Shown here one piece after another: positions 1 through 6,219 of a stretch of DNA of 6,421 nt. A model generated the notes under the pieces. That model ran no database searches. It worked only from the letters and a program-made list of their open reading frames with translations, and was not told the origin of the DNA. The stretch covers positions 1 through 6,421 of the forward strand of contig DIJW01000204.1 of NCBI GenBank assembly GCA_002421475.1, given 5' to 3'. Both the position numbers and the translations under genes were made by a program. The stretch is from Thiomicrospira sp. UBA5634. GTDB lineage: Bacteria > Pseudomonadota > Gammaproteobacteria > Thiomicrospirales > Thiomicrospiraceae. Numbering within the stretch: position 1 is the first letter of the stretch; each line of letters begins with the position of its first letter.

Positions 1-33
1 ATGCGTCATAAACATCCGTCTTAACCATAGATC

Positions 34-750
34 ATGAACTCCGACTTAAAATTCCACCAAATTGGTGTCATTCACAGTCCGTTTAGCGATAAATTCGGTT
101 TACCGCGACAACCAGGCCTGGTGCAAGGAAATTTGGGAAAAATCGAGTTGTTTTCGCCATGGGATCGGCAAGAAGCATTGCAAGGTTTAGAAGGGTTTAG
201 TCATCTGTGGATCGTATTTGTATTCCACCAAGCGATTAAATCCACTGAAGATTGGCGGCCTACCGTGCGCCCGCCAAGAGACGGCGCTAAACGCCAAGGG
301 GTATTTGCCACACGTTCACCTTATCGCCCTAACCCGATTGGGTTATCAAAAGTGCGTTATTTGGGTTGGGAAAAACAGCAAGAAAAGTTGTTTTTGAATA
401 TTGAAGACGGCGACATGCTAAATGGCACACCGGTGCTGGATATTAAACCCTATTTACCCTACGCCGATATTTGCGCCGAAGCCACCGGCGGCTTTGCTCA
501 AGACGCGCCGCAAGCCAGCGCCTTGCCAATTATTTATAGCGAACTTGCCGCCGAGCAATTAACTCAGGCTGAAAACCGCTATCCACAATTTAAAATTTTG
601 TTAGAAAGTACACTAAAACACAATCCACGCCCAGTACATTTTGGGCATATTCAACAACGTGAACAATTCGGCCTGCGTTTATACGACTACAATATTCAAT
701 GGCAACTGCAACCCGACCATATATTCGTCGTGGCTTTTAATAATGACTAA
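34..750 (+). CDS. trmO: tRNA (adenine(37)-N6)-methyltransferase TrmO (TsaA/YaeB family)
   Basis: This enzyme N6-methylates the t6A base at position 37 of threonine tRNAs (giving m6t6A), using S-adenosylmethionine, in the cytosol. The 238-residue product matches the roughly 235-residue E. coli protein end to end. Visible family motifs are IGVIHSPF (10-17), PRQPGLV (24-30), GLEGFSHLWIVFVFH (51-65), WRPTVRPPRDG (74-84), GVFATRSPYRPNPIG (89-103) and DGDMLNGTPVLDIKPYLPYAD (125-145), which together form the N-terminal SAM-binding beta-barrel. The C-terminal domain ends with RLYDYNIQW (215-223). The ATG at 34 suits the family, with the conserved core starting about nine residues in. No clear Shine-Dalgarno precedes it. 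One upstream frame ends in TGA overlapping this ATG (ATGA, 34-37), so translational coupling to an unseen upstream gene is possible. The codons for QPGLV contain one of the four ACCAGGCCTGGT palindromes. The stop overlaps that of the convergent small gene. Function is known from the family; certainty is high. Confidence 0.95.
   Translation: MNSDLKFHQIGVIHSPFSDKFGLPRQPGLVQGNLGKIELFSPWDRQEALQGLEGFSHLWIVFVFHQAIKSTEDWRPTVRPPRDGAKRQGVFATRSPYRPNPIGLSKVRYLGWEKQQEKLFLNIEDGDMLNGTPVLDIKPYLPYADICAEATGGFAQDAPQASALPIIYSELAAEQLTQAENRYPQFKILLESTLKHNPRPVHFGHIQQREQFGLRLYDYNIQWQLQPDHIFVVAFNND
111..122. repeat. iterated palindrome ACCAGGCCTGGT, copy 1 (inside trmO)
   Basis: A perfect 12-bp palindrome lies inside the codons CAA CCA GGC CTG GTG (Gln-Pro-Gly-Leu-Val), a motif conserved in TrmO proteins. 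The 17 bases 107-123 are identical to the coding-strand copy in the oxidoreductase gene. It contains two abutting CCWGG (Dcm-type) sites and a central GGCC. Confidence 0.85.
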
Positions 751-920
751 ACCGCCAAAAACACCGACACAAAATACAGCAACACTGTCGTAATACCGAT
801 CACAGCCAACCAAAACAAAAACACCCAGCCTAACGGTTTCGGATTATTTACCAATTTTAGGCCATACCAACTGACTAACGTCGCCAACATAATAATAATC
901 CAAATCTTTACAATCGCCAT
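747..920 (-). CDS. small two-helix membrane protein, 57 residues, function unknown
   Basis: I do not recognise this family. The frame starts at ATG 920 and ends at TAG 749-747, giving MAIVKIWIIIMLATLVSWYG through to a C-terminus VSVFLAV. Two hydrophobic helices are evident, about residues 3-24 and 31-55, joined by a short polar turn NNPKPLG (25-31), so it is probably an inner-membrane hairpin. Support for a real gene is good. A perfect GGAGG (complement of 928-932) lies 7 bases before the ATG. A promoter TTGAAG-17-TATAAA (complement of 1016-988) lies about 70 bases upstream. The composition is strongly membrane-like (many Val, Leu, Ile, Trp, Phe). It converges on trmO with overlapping stop codons (747-750) and diverges from the first cytochrome gene. 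It is short enough to be missed by automated gene calling. Function cannot be inferred; a link to respiratory membranes is only suggested by the adjacent cytochromes. Confidence 0.75.
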   Translation of the reverse strand: MAIVKIWIIIMLATLVSWYGLKLVNNPKPLGWVFLFWLAVIGITTVLLYFVSVFLAV

Positions 921-987
921 AAAACCGCCTCCGCTGTATATTTTTTAGTATTCTACGCCAAATTGACCTCTCTTTAGAGTTATAAAA

Positions 988-1016
988 TTTATACACCTTG
1001 GTATAAAAAACTTCAA
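988..1016 (-). promoter_or_regulatory. sigma70-type promoter for the small membrane protein gene
   Basis: Read on the minus strand, TTGAAG (1016-1011) is separated by exactly 17 bases from TATAAA (993-988). The predicted start near 981 would give a leader of about 60 bases before the GGAGG and ATG of the gene starting at 920. No other element of similar quality was seen for this gene. Confidence 0.55.
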
Positions 1017-1057
1017 TATCATGAAACACCGAAACACCACTATCAAGCCGGCTTCAG

Positions 1058-1073
1058 CCTTGACTAGTCTAGG
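1058..1073. promoter_or_regulatory. inverted repeat overlapping the -35 box, candidate operator
   Basis: The 8-bp palindrome GACTAGTC (1062-1069) extends to a 16-bp inverted repeat, CCTTGACTAGTCTAGG, with one mismatched pair (1061/1070). It covers the -35 hexamer of the cytochrome promoter. A dimeric regulator could bind here, but no family-specific consensus is recognised, so this is a positional inference. Confidence 0.3.
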
Positions 1074-1088
1074 GATTTAGTTTCTAAT
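1060..1088 (+). promoter_or_regulatory. sigma70 promoter of the first cytochrome c gene
   Basis: TTGACT (1060-1065) and TCTAAT (1083-1088) are 17 bases apart, close to consensus in both boxes. Transcription would start near 1095, leaving a leader of about 47 bases that includes a small AGGG-TTTA-CCCT hairpin (1096-1107) and a strong AGGAG (1128-1132) 9 bases before the ATG at 1142. The -35 box sits inside an inverted repeat (1058-1073), which could allow repression or activation. Confidence 0.65.
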
Positions 1089-1141
1089 TACCGACAGGGT
1101 TTACCCTCAAATTTTTTTAGTGCTTTTAGGAGAGTGCAAAC

Positions 1142-1450
1142 ATGAAAAATACAGTTCTAGCTATCGCAGCTGCTGGTTTAGTTTCTTTTGGTATGGCAGC
1201 GCAAGCTGGTGACGTCAACGCTGGTAAAGCAGCATACGGTACTTGCATGGGTTGTCACGGTGGTGCTGGTGAAGGTGGTGTAGGTCCGGCTGTTAAAGGC
1301 CGTGATGCAGCACAATTGGCTGGTCTTTTGAAAAAATACCGTGCTGGTGAGCAAGTTGGTCCAATGACTGCTTTGATGGCTCCGATGGCAGCTTCTTTGT
1401 CTGATGCAGACATCGCTAACTTATCAGCTTACATGGCTTCTTTGAAGTAA
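1142..1450 (+). CDS. periplasmic mono-heme class I cytochrome c, highly expressed type
   Basis: This is a small exported electron carrier. Residues 1-22 form a Sec signal peptide (MKNT, hydrophobic core, AAQA cleavage before GDVNAG), leaving a mature protein of about 80 residues. The single heme-binding motif is CMGCH (Cys35, Cys38, His39). Met79 is the likely distal heme ligand, by alignment of MAPMAASLS with MGAFARGLS in the next gene; Met75 and Met82 are alternatives. The C-terminal helix DADIANLSAYMASLK is typical of the c4/c5/c553-like group. Codon use is strongly biased: Gly is almost all GGT and Ala GCT or GCA, unlike the flanking genes. With the near-consensus promoter and AGGAG this points to high expression. 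It forms a single-gene unit closed by a terminator. Its redox partners (for example a terminal oxidase or a sulfur-oxidation enzyme) cannot be told from this window. Confidence 0.93.
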   Translation: MKNTVLAIAAAGLVSFGMAAQAGDVNAGKAAYGTCMGCHGGAGEGGVGPAVKGRDAAQLAGLLKKYRAGEQVGPMTALMAPMAASLSDADIANLSAYMASLK

Positions 1451-1462
1451 TTGTAACCTGTT

Positions 1463-1490
1463 AAAAAAACCGCCTAAGGGCGGTTTTTTT
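1463..1490 (+). terminator. rho-independent terminator of the first cytochrome c gene
   Basis: The arms 1463-1474 (A7 then CCGCC) and 1479-1490 (GGCGG then T7) form a 12-bp stem with a four-base loop TAAG. It begins 12 bases after the stop codon. The A-run and T-run make it usable from both strands. It separates the two cytochrome genes into different transcription units. Confidence 0.92.
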
Positions 1491-1512
1491 ATATCCGGCT
1501 CTCATGCTTGGG

Positions 1513-1518
1513 TATAAT
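1513..1518 (+). promoter_or_regulatory. -10 box of the second cytochrome c promoter
   Basis: A perfect TATAAT stands 23 bases after the terminator of the preceding gene and 47 bases before the ATG at 1566. No good -35 hexamer lies 16-18 bases upstream (the region reads TTATATCC), so an activator or other upstream contact may be needed. The ribosome site is GGAGA (1552-1556), 9 bases before the ATG. Confidence 0.5.
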
Positions 1519-1565
1519 GGTTTCAGGTTTACATACCGTTAATTCCCAATTGGAGAACATCTAAC

Positions 1566-1862
1566 ATGAAAAAAAGTATCTTAACCTTTGTTGGTATCGG
1601 TTTATTAAGCACGAGCGCATTTGCTATGCAACCACCGGCAAAAGCCAATACTTGTGTGGGTTGTCACGGTGCAGACGGTAATAGTGTTGTACCAAACTTC
1701 CCAAAAATTGCCGGTCAACATGCCGCTTATTTAGAAAAAGCGCTGAAAGACTACCGTGACGGTTTCCGCAAAGACCCAACGATGGGTGCATTTGCGCGCG
1801 GGTTAAGTGATCAAGAAATCAAGGATCTAGCGTTGTTTTATTCACAGCAAACCGCTAAATAA
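1566..1862 (+). CDS. periplasmic mono-heme class I cytochrome c (c553/c4-like)
   Basis: This is a second small exported electron carrier, 98 residues. The Sec signal peptide ends in SAFA (cleavage near residue 20). The heme motif is CVGCH (Cys30, Cys33, His34), followed by GADGNSVVPNFPKIAGQHAAYL, the usual c4/c553 pattern of a Pro-rich segment and a helix with Tyr. Met73 in DPTMGAFARGLSD is the expected distal heme ligand, and the C-terminal helix DQEIKDLALFYSQQ closes the fold. It resembles a single half of a diheme cytochrome c4. It lies 115 bases after the first cytochrome gene but has its own -10 box and terminator. Its codon use is more ordinary, which suggests a lower or conditional level of expression. 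The two proteins share only the fold and heme motif and are not a recent duplication. Confidence 0.92.
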   Translation: MKKSILTFVGIGLLSTSAFAMQPPAKANTCVGCHGADGNSVVPNFPKIAGQHAAYLEKALKDYRDGFRKDPTMGAFARGLSDQEIKDLALFYSQQTAK

Positions 1863-1880
1863 AACACGGCTACGCTAGTC

Positions 1881-1907
1881 AAAAACCTCGCTTTGCGAGG
1901 TTTTTTT
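1881..1907 (+). terminator. rho-independent terminator of the second cytochrome c gene
   Basis: The arms AAAAACCTCGC (1881-1891) and GCGAGGTTTTT (1895-1905) pair perfectly around a TTT loop and run into a T7 tract. It begins 18 bases after the stop codon. Confidence 0.92.
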
Positions 1908-1923
1908 ATAACTGAATTTATTG

Positions 1924-1937
1924 CACCAGGCCTGGTG
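1924..1937. repeat. iterated palindrome ACCAGGCCTGGT, copy 2 (intergenic)
   Basis: The 12-bp core (1925-1936) extends by one base pair on each side to a 14-bp perfect palindrome. It lies 17 bases after the terminator of the second cytochrome gene and 12 bases before the ATAT flank of the fold-back element. It is outside the element, so the element did not bring it. Confidence 0.85.
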
Positions 1938-1953
1938 GTAAGTATTTCGATAT

Positions 1954-2213
1954 GGGCACCTAGAATAACCCAATTAATTCTGGCAACGCCAAGTTTTTCA
2001 GATCAAGGCGTGACGTTGAAGGAATGTCTAGACCTTACAAAACGTCACAACACCGAGCTGGAAAGCTTGGCTAAGCCCCTTCGGGCGGGGCTTAAAGCAA
2101 TCTTCTTCGTTGTTGTGTTTCTTGGACATAGAATGACTAAGACCTGCGAACCACGCCTAGAATAAGATTACTTTAAGTCCCGCAGAATTTTATTAGGGTT
2201 ATTCGAGGTGCCC
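1954..2213. mobile_element. 260-bp fold-back (MITE-like) element with ATAT flanks
   Basis: The ends are inverted: the left end GGGCACCTAGAATAACCC (from 1954) matches the reverse complement of the right end, GGGCACCTCGAATAACCC (from 2213), with one difference in 18. Similarity continues, with small gaps, to a shared AATTCTG about 30 bases in. ATAT lies directly outside both ends (1950-1953 and 2214-2217), as expected of a 4-bp target duplication, although ATAT is itself palindromic. Further paired segments nest inward: AGGCGTG (2006-2012) with CACGCCT (2152-2158), CACAACA (2046-2052) with TGTTGTG (2111-2117), and the apical stem TAAGCCCC (2072-2079) with GGGGCTTA (2087-2094). All share a centre near 2082-2083, so the whole element can fold on itself. 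Open frames crossing it show no protein family. It probably derives from insertion-sequence ends moved by a transposase elsewhere; the parent family is not identified. Confidence 0.72.
2072..2094. repeat. apical hairpin of the fold-back element
   Basis: A perfect 8-bp stem TAAGCCCC/GGGGCTTA encloses the loop TTCGGGC at the exact centre of the 260-bp element. No T-run follows on either strand, so it is not a canonical terminator. Confidence 0.75.
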
Positions 2214-2219
2214 ATATAA

Positions 2220-2246
2220 AAAAAGCCGTCATGAAGACGGCTTTTT
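2220..2246 (-). terminator. rho-independent terminator of the FAD/Fe-S oxidoreductase gene
   Basis: The arms AAAAAGCCGTC (2220-2230) and GACGGCTTTTT (2236-2246) pair perfectly around a five-base loop. It lies 22 bases past the stop codon of the minus-strand gene. Read on that strand the stem is followed by a T-run (complement of 2218-2224). It could also stop transcription arriving from the plus strand. Confidence 0.9.
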
Positions 2247-2268
2247 AAATCAGCATTAAGGCGGCAGA

Positions 2269-5200
2269 TTATAACAGTACGCGCTCAATACCTTCTTTTT
2301 CAACCTTGCTAACAAAATCACGTTTCCATTGGCTACCAATTAGATTATTTGCTAACTCGACCACAATGTAATCCGTTTTTAGCCCGGTTTCGTTTTGATA
2401 ACGGTTTAACCCTTGCTGACAAGCTGGGCAAGAAGTTAATAACTTCACATTACCGTTTACCGCCTTTTCTTCACCGGTTAAATCTTTAATGCCTTGCTTC
2501 AACTCGGCTTCTTTACGGAAACGTAATTGGTTGGCAATATCGGGACGCGCGGTCGCCAAAGTGCCGGCTTCACTACAGCAACGATCATTTAACGGCACAT
2601 CAATACCGGTTAATGCCGCTGTCACTTTACTTGAATCATAACGTTTCATCGGGCTATGACAAGGTTCGTGATACATATACTGCACCCCATTGGTCGACTT
2701 CATTTTCACGCCTTTTTCCATAAGGAATTCGTGAATATCCAATAAGCGACAACCGGGGAAAATCTGTTCAAATTCATATTTAAGCAATTGATCCATGCAG
2801 GTTCCACACGATACCAATACCGTTTTGATTTCCATATAGTTCAGCGTATTGGCAACCCTATGGAATAAAGCGCGGTTTTCAGTGGTGATTTGCGCACCTT
2901 TTGCCGCTTGACCCGCCGCAGTTTGCGGGTAACCACAGCACAAATATCCCGGTGGCAAAATCGTCTGCACGCCCACATCGTATAACATCGCCAAGGTCGC
3001 TAAACTGACATCGCTAAACAGACGTTCAGAACCACAACCGGGGAAATAAAACACCGCTTCTGTTTCCTCGGTCGTTTTATGCGGGTCGCGCAAAATTGGC
3101 ACAATGGTGCGATCTTCCAACGCTAATAATGCACGCATGGTCGGCTGGTTTGGCCCGGTATCCAACGGTTTGCGCACAAAATGAATAACCTGTTGCACTA
3201 CCGGTGTTTGCCCGGTTGAACTCGCCGGTAACTGACCTTTACGCCCCAATAAACCCACCCACTTGGCTAAGTAATGACCGATGCGTTGGCCAACTGCACC
3301 CCAACCGATCATGGTGGTGCGTAACAGCTTCACCAGGCCTGGTTGTCCGGTATTCAGATAAAACAAGGCCGCTTTGGTGCCTAAACCGACACGTTTTTGC
3401 CCCATATCCGTTAGGATTTTGCGCATCCGAATCGATACGTCACCAAAATCAATATCCACCGGGCAAGGTGTTTCGCACTTATGACAGGTCGTACAATGAT
3501 CGGCAACATCGTTCATCGCATCAAAGTGGTGTAATGAAATACCGCGCCGCGTTTGTTCTTCATACAAAAACGCTTCAATCACTTGGCCGGTAGCCAGAAT
3601 TTTGTTACGCGGTGAATAAAGTAAATTAGCGCGTGGAATATGCGTTTGACACACAGGTTTACACTTACCGCAACGCAGACAGTCTTTAATATCGTTATTA
3701 AGCTGGTCCAGCTCACTCGCTTCCAAGATCAACGCTTCTTGTTTCACCAACGACAATGACGGCGTATAGGCATTGTGTAACCCCGAGCCGGGCATTAACT
3801 TACCTTTGTTAAAGTGACCGTTTGGATCGACTTTATTTTTATATTCGACAAACGCTTGGATTTTTTCCGGCGCGAGGAATTCAATTTTGGTTAAACCGAT
3901 ACCATGTTCGCCGGAAATGACCCCGCCTAAATCGGTTGCGAGCTGCATAATGCGCTCCACCACACGTTCGGCTAACTGAATCATCTGATAGTTATTCGAG
4001 TGTACCGGAATATTGGTATGGATATTGCCATCACCGGCATGCATGTGTAATGCCACAAACAAGCGGGCGTTACGGATTTCAAAATGCAGTTCTTTCAGCC
4101 GTTTCATCATCGGCTCAAAGTCGTGACCCATAAAGGTTTGTTCAAAGAAACGTAACACGTCTTCACGATATGAAATCACTAAGTCGCGGCGCAAAATCAG
4201 TTTCTCAACCGTATCATTTTCGCGTAACTGGGTACGGGCACTTTCATCAAGGAAATCGACAAAATTCGCTGCCGGTTCATCCAACGCATTCAATAACGTT
4301 TCCCAGCGCAGTCTTACTTTTTGTAAATGCGTTTGGGTGGCTTCTACCTTGGCTTTAAAGTAACCTGCCGGATCACCTTGACTGTCCTCAAAATCATCAA
4401 CCTCTGTATATTCTTTAATCTCTGATGCAAAATAGTCTTGCAGGCTTTGCAAAATATCGAGCTTGTTTTGAATCGACATTTCGATATTGATACGCTCAAT
4501 ACCTTCGTTATATTCATTCAAACGCGGTAACGGAATAACCACGTCCTCGTTGATTTTAAAGGCGTTGGTATGCGCAGAAATCGCCGCCGTGCGTGAACGA
4601 TCCGCCCAGAAACGTTTACGCGCTTCTGCGCTGACCGCCACAAAACCTTCCGCATTACGTTTATTGGCTAACTCAACGATTTCCTGACAGGTTTTGGCAA
4701 CTTCAAAGCCGTTATCGCCCGCCACATCACCAAGCAAAATCATTTTCGGTAATTCGCGGCGATTGGCTTTGGTGTTGTATTTGACCGCTTTAATATAACG
4801 TTCATCAAGATGTTCCAAGCCAGCCAACACAATGCCTTGTGCTTTTTTGCTTTCGATATATTCGGTGATTTCAACAATCGCCGGTACGGCTAAACTTAAA
4901 TCGGTACCAAAGAATTCTAAACACGTGGTACGAATATGTTCCGGCATCCGATGCAGTACAAAACGCGCCGAGGTAATTAGACCGTCACAGCCTTCTTTTT
5001 GTACACCGGGCAAGCCGCTGAGGAATTTATCGGTTACGTCTTTACCCAAACCGGCTTGGCGGAAAGCCGAACCCGGAATGTTTAATGTCTCCACTTCACC
5101 TAGCGGCGTTTTGCCATCACGATGATAACGGTGTAATTCAAACGTCACCATTGCTTGATCTTGTAACTTGCCCAGGTTGTGATTTATTCGCACCACTTCC

Positions 5201-6129
5201 ATCCAAGTAGCATCGGGCATCACCATTTTCCATGATGCAAGGTTATCCAGCGTCGTTCCCCATAACACTGCTTTTTTACCGCCGGCATTCATCGAGACAT
5301 TGCCGCCGATGGTAGAGGCATCGTGCGAAGTCGGGTCAACCGCAAACACTAAACCATTTCGCTCGGCCAGTTCGGTAACACGTTTAGTTACCACACCGGC
5401 ACCGGTACGCACCGTGGCAACCTTAACGCCAACCCCCGGTAACTCAACCTGCTCCACCATACTGAGGAATTCAAGTTTTTCGGTGTTGATCACCGCCGTA
5501 TTGCCATGCAACGGAATCGCGCCACCGGTATATCCTGTGCCGCCGCCACGCGGAATCAGGGTTAAACCTAACTCAATACAGGCCGCTACGATTTCAGCCG
5601 TTTCTTGTTCGTTATCCGGGCAAATGACCACTAACGGCAACTCTACCCGCCAGTCGGTCGCATCGGTTGCGTGCGACACTCGTGCCAGCCCGCCAAAATC
5701 AATATTGTCTTCACGAGTGATCTTCTTCAGTCGTTTACTGACTTTTTGGCGCAAAGCAATTTGTTGCGGGAACCAAGCCTCAAATTTCGCGACGGCTTCA
5801 CGTACATTCGTTAACAGTTTTTCAGCCAGTTGGTTATTATTAAGACGCGCCTCAACCTGAGCTAACCGATGATGTAATGCATCAATCAAAGCCTTACGAC
5901 GTTTAGCGTTCTCCAGCAAATCATCCTGAATATACGGATTACGACTGACAACCCACATATCACCCAGCACTTCAAACAACATTTGAGCCGAACGACCGGT
6001 GTTACGTGTTTCACGTAACTTCTCAATCGTTTGCCAACCCGATTCGCCCAAAAAACGTAACACAATTTCTCGATCCGAGAAGGATGTATAGTTATATGGA
6101 ATTTCACGAATGCATTTTGAAGTTGTCAT
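2269..6129 (-). CDS. giant FAD-linked oxidase / Fe-S oxidoreductase with N-terminal DUF3683 (D-2-hydroxyacid dehydrogenase superfamily)
   Basis: A single 1286-residue protein fuses what other bacteria encode as GlcD- and GlcF-like subunits. In order: DUF3683 (about 7-65, [16 protein letters not shown]); a helical linker; a PCMH-type FAD domain (about 160-335) with [11 protein letters not shown] (193-203) and [13 protein letters not shown] (265-277); an FAD-oxidase C-terminal domain to about 780, interrupted by a charged helical insert near 540-650, with the active-site motif [10 protein letters not shown] (695-704) and SGEHGIG (739-745); two 4Fe-4S motifs (Cys817/820/823/827 and Cys879/882/885/889); and two CCG domains (Cys1032, 1064-1065, 1108, 1111; Cys1157, 1184-1185, 1234, 1237). 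All key residues are present. It likely oxidises a D-2-hydroxyacid (lactate, glycolate or 2-hydroxyglutarate; E. coli YdiJ is a shorter relative) and passes electrons via the clusters to quinone or another carrier. No signal peptide or membrane helix is seen. An in-frame TGA 18 bases upstream fixes ATG 6129 as the first start; its Shine-Dalgarno is weak. The substrate is unknown. Confidence 0.93.
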   Translation of the reverse strand: MTTSKCIREIPYNYTSFSDREIVLRFLGESGWQTIEKLRETRNTGRSAQMLFEVLGDMWVVSRNPYIQDDLLENAKRRKALIDALHHRLAQVEARLNNNQLAEKLLTNVREAVAKFEAWFPQQIALRQKVSKRLKKITREDNIDFGGLARVSHATDATDWRVELPLVVICPDNEQETAEIVAACIELGLTLIPRGGGTGYTGGAIPLHGNTAVINTEKLEFLSMVEQVELPGVGVKVATVRTGAGVVTKRVTELAERNGLVFAVDPTSHDASTIGGNVSMNAGGKKAVLWGTTLDNLASWKMVMPDATWMEVVRINHNLGKLQDQAMVTFELHRYHRDGKTPLGEVETLNIPGSAFRQAGLGKDVTDKFLSGLPGVQKEGCDGLITSARFVLHRMPEHIRTTCLEFFGTDLSLAVPAIVEITEYIESKKAQGIVLAGLEHLDERYIKAVKYNTKANRRELPKMILLGDVAGDNGFEVAKTCQEIVELANKRNAEGFVAVSAEARKRFWADRSRTAAISAHTNAFKINEDVVIPLPRLNEYNEGIERINIEMSIQNKLDILQSLQDYFASEIKEYTEVDDFEDSQGDPAGYFKAKVEATQTHLQKVRLRWETLLNALDEPAANFVDFLDESARTQLRENDTVEKLILRRDLVISYREDVLRFFEQTFMGHDFEPMMKRLKELHFEIRNARLFVALHMHAGDGNIHTNIPVHSNNYQMIQLAERVVERIMQLATDLGGVISGEHGIGLTKIEFLAPEKIQAFVEYKNKVDPNGHFNKGKLMPGSGLHNAYTPSLSLVKQEALILEASELDQLNNDIKDCLRCGKCKPVCQTHIPRANLLYSPRNKILATGQVIEAFLYEEQTRRGISLHHFDAMNDVADHCTTCHKCETPCPVDIDFGDVSIRMRKILTDMGQKRVGLGTKAALFYLNTGQPGLVKLLRTTMIGWGAVGQRIGHYLAKWVGLLGRKGQLPASSTGQTPVVQQVIHFVRKPLDTGPNQPTMRALLALEDRTIVPILRDPHKTTEETEAVFYFPGCGSERLFSDVSLATLAMLYDVGVQTILPPGYLCCGYPQTAAGQAAKGAQITTENRALFHRVANTLNYMEIKTVLVSCGTCMDQLLKYEFEQIFPGCRLLDIHEFLMEKGVKMKSTNGVQYMYHEPCHSPMKRYDSSKVTAALTGIDVPLNDRCCSEAGTLATARPDIANQLRFRKEAELKQGIKDLTGEEKAVNGNVKLLTSCPACQQGLNRYQNETGLKTDYIVVELANNLIGSQWKRDFVSKVEKEGIERVLL
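3332..3343. repeat. iterated palindrome ACCAGGCCTGGT, copy 3 (inside the oxidoreductase gene)
   Basis: The palindrome lies in the codons for Gln929-Pro-Gly-Leu-Val933, in a loop between the second 4Fe-4S motif and the first CCG domain. It has the same codon phase and amino acids as the trmO copy. In the oxidoreductase this stretch is not one of the catalytic or cluster-binding motifs. Confidence 0.85.
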
Positions 6130-6166
6130 CAGTGCGTTGCCTACTCAAATAATAAAAGGGTTGGTT

Positions 6167-6190
6167 GTAACCACCAGGCCTGGTGGTTAC
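6167..6190. repeat. 24-bp perfect palindrome containing ACCAGGCCTGGT, copy 4 (der-oxidoreductase spacer)
   Basis: Around the 12-bp core (6173-6184), six more base pairs match on each side, giving arms GTAACCACCAGG and CCTGGTGGTTAC with no loop. It lies between the der stop (6220) and the oxidoreductase start (6129). No T-run follows on the minus strand, so it is not a typical intrinsic terminator. It could act as a protein-binding site or, in mRNA, as a processing or stability hairpin. Confidence 0.88.
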
Positions 6191-6219
6191 CGTTGACGTT
6201 TACGTTCTCTGGTTTTTTT

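Noticed and set aside
1..37. Possible 3' end of an upstream plus-strand gene
   Set aside because: Two frames reach stop codons here (TAA at 22-24 and TGA at 35-37, the latter overlapping the trmO ATG), but fewer than a dozen codons are visible, so no gene can be supported.
844..1029. Minus-strand open frame of 61 residues
   Set aside because: It overlaps the better-supported small membrane gene in another frame, covers that gene's promoter and ribosome site, and shows no recognisable composition or motif.
1893..2165. Plus-strand open frame of 90 residues
   Set aside because: It starts inside a terminator hairpin and runs through the palindrome and the fold-back element; no ribosome site or family motif is visible.
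3204..5860. Several plus-strand open frames opposite the oxidoreductase gene
   Set aside because: They are antisense shadows of a gene whose full domain order and cofactor motifs are intact; none has a plausible ribosome site or protein family pattern.
5886..6107. Minus-strand open frame of 73 residues in another frame near the oxidoreductase start
   Set aside because: It lies wholly within the DUF3683-coding region in a different frame, and the main frame carries conserved motifs there.
111..6184. The four palindromes as a CRISPR array
   Set aside because: Spacing is irregular (1.4-2.8 kb), two copies are inside genes, and there are no short spacers.
6167..6190. The 24-bp palindrome as the der terminator
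   Set aside because: On the minus strand it is followed by ACAACC rather than a run of T, and it has no loop, so it lacks the form of an intrinsic terminator.
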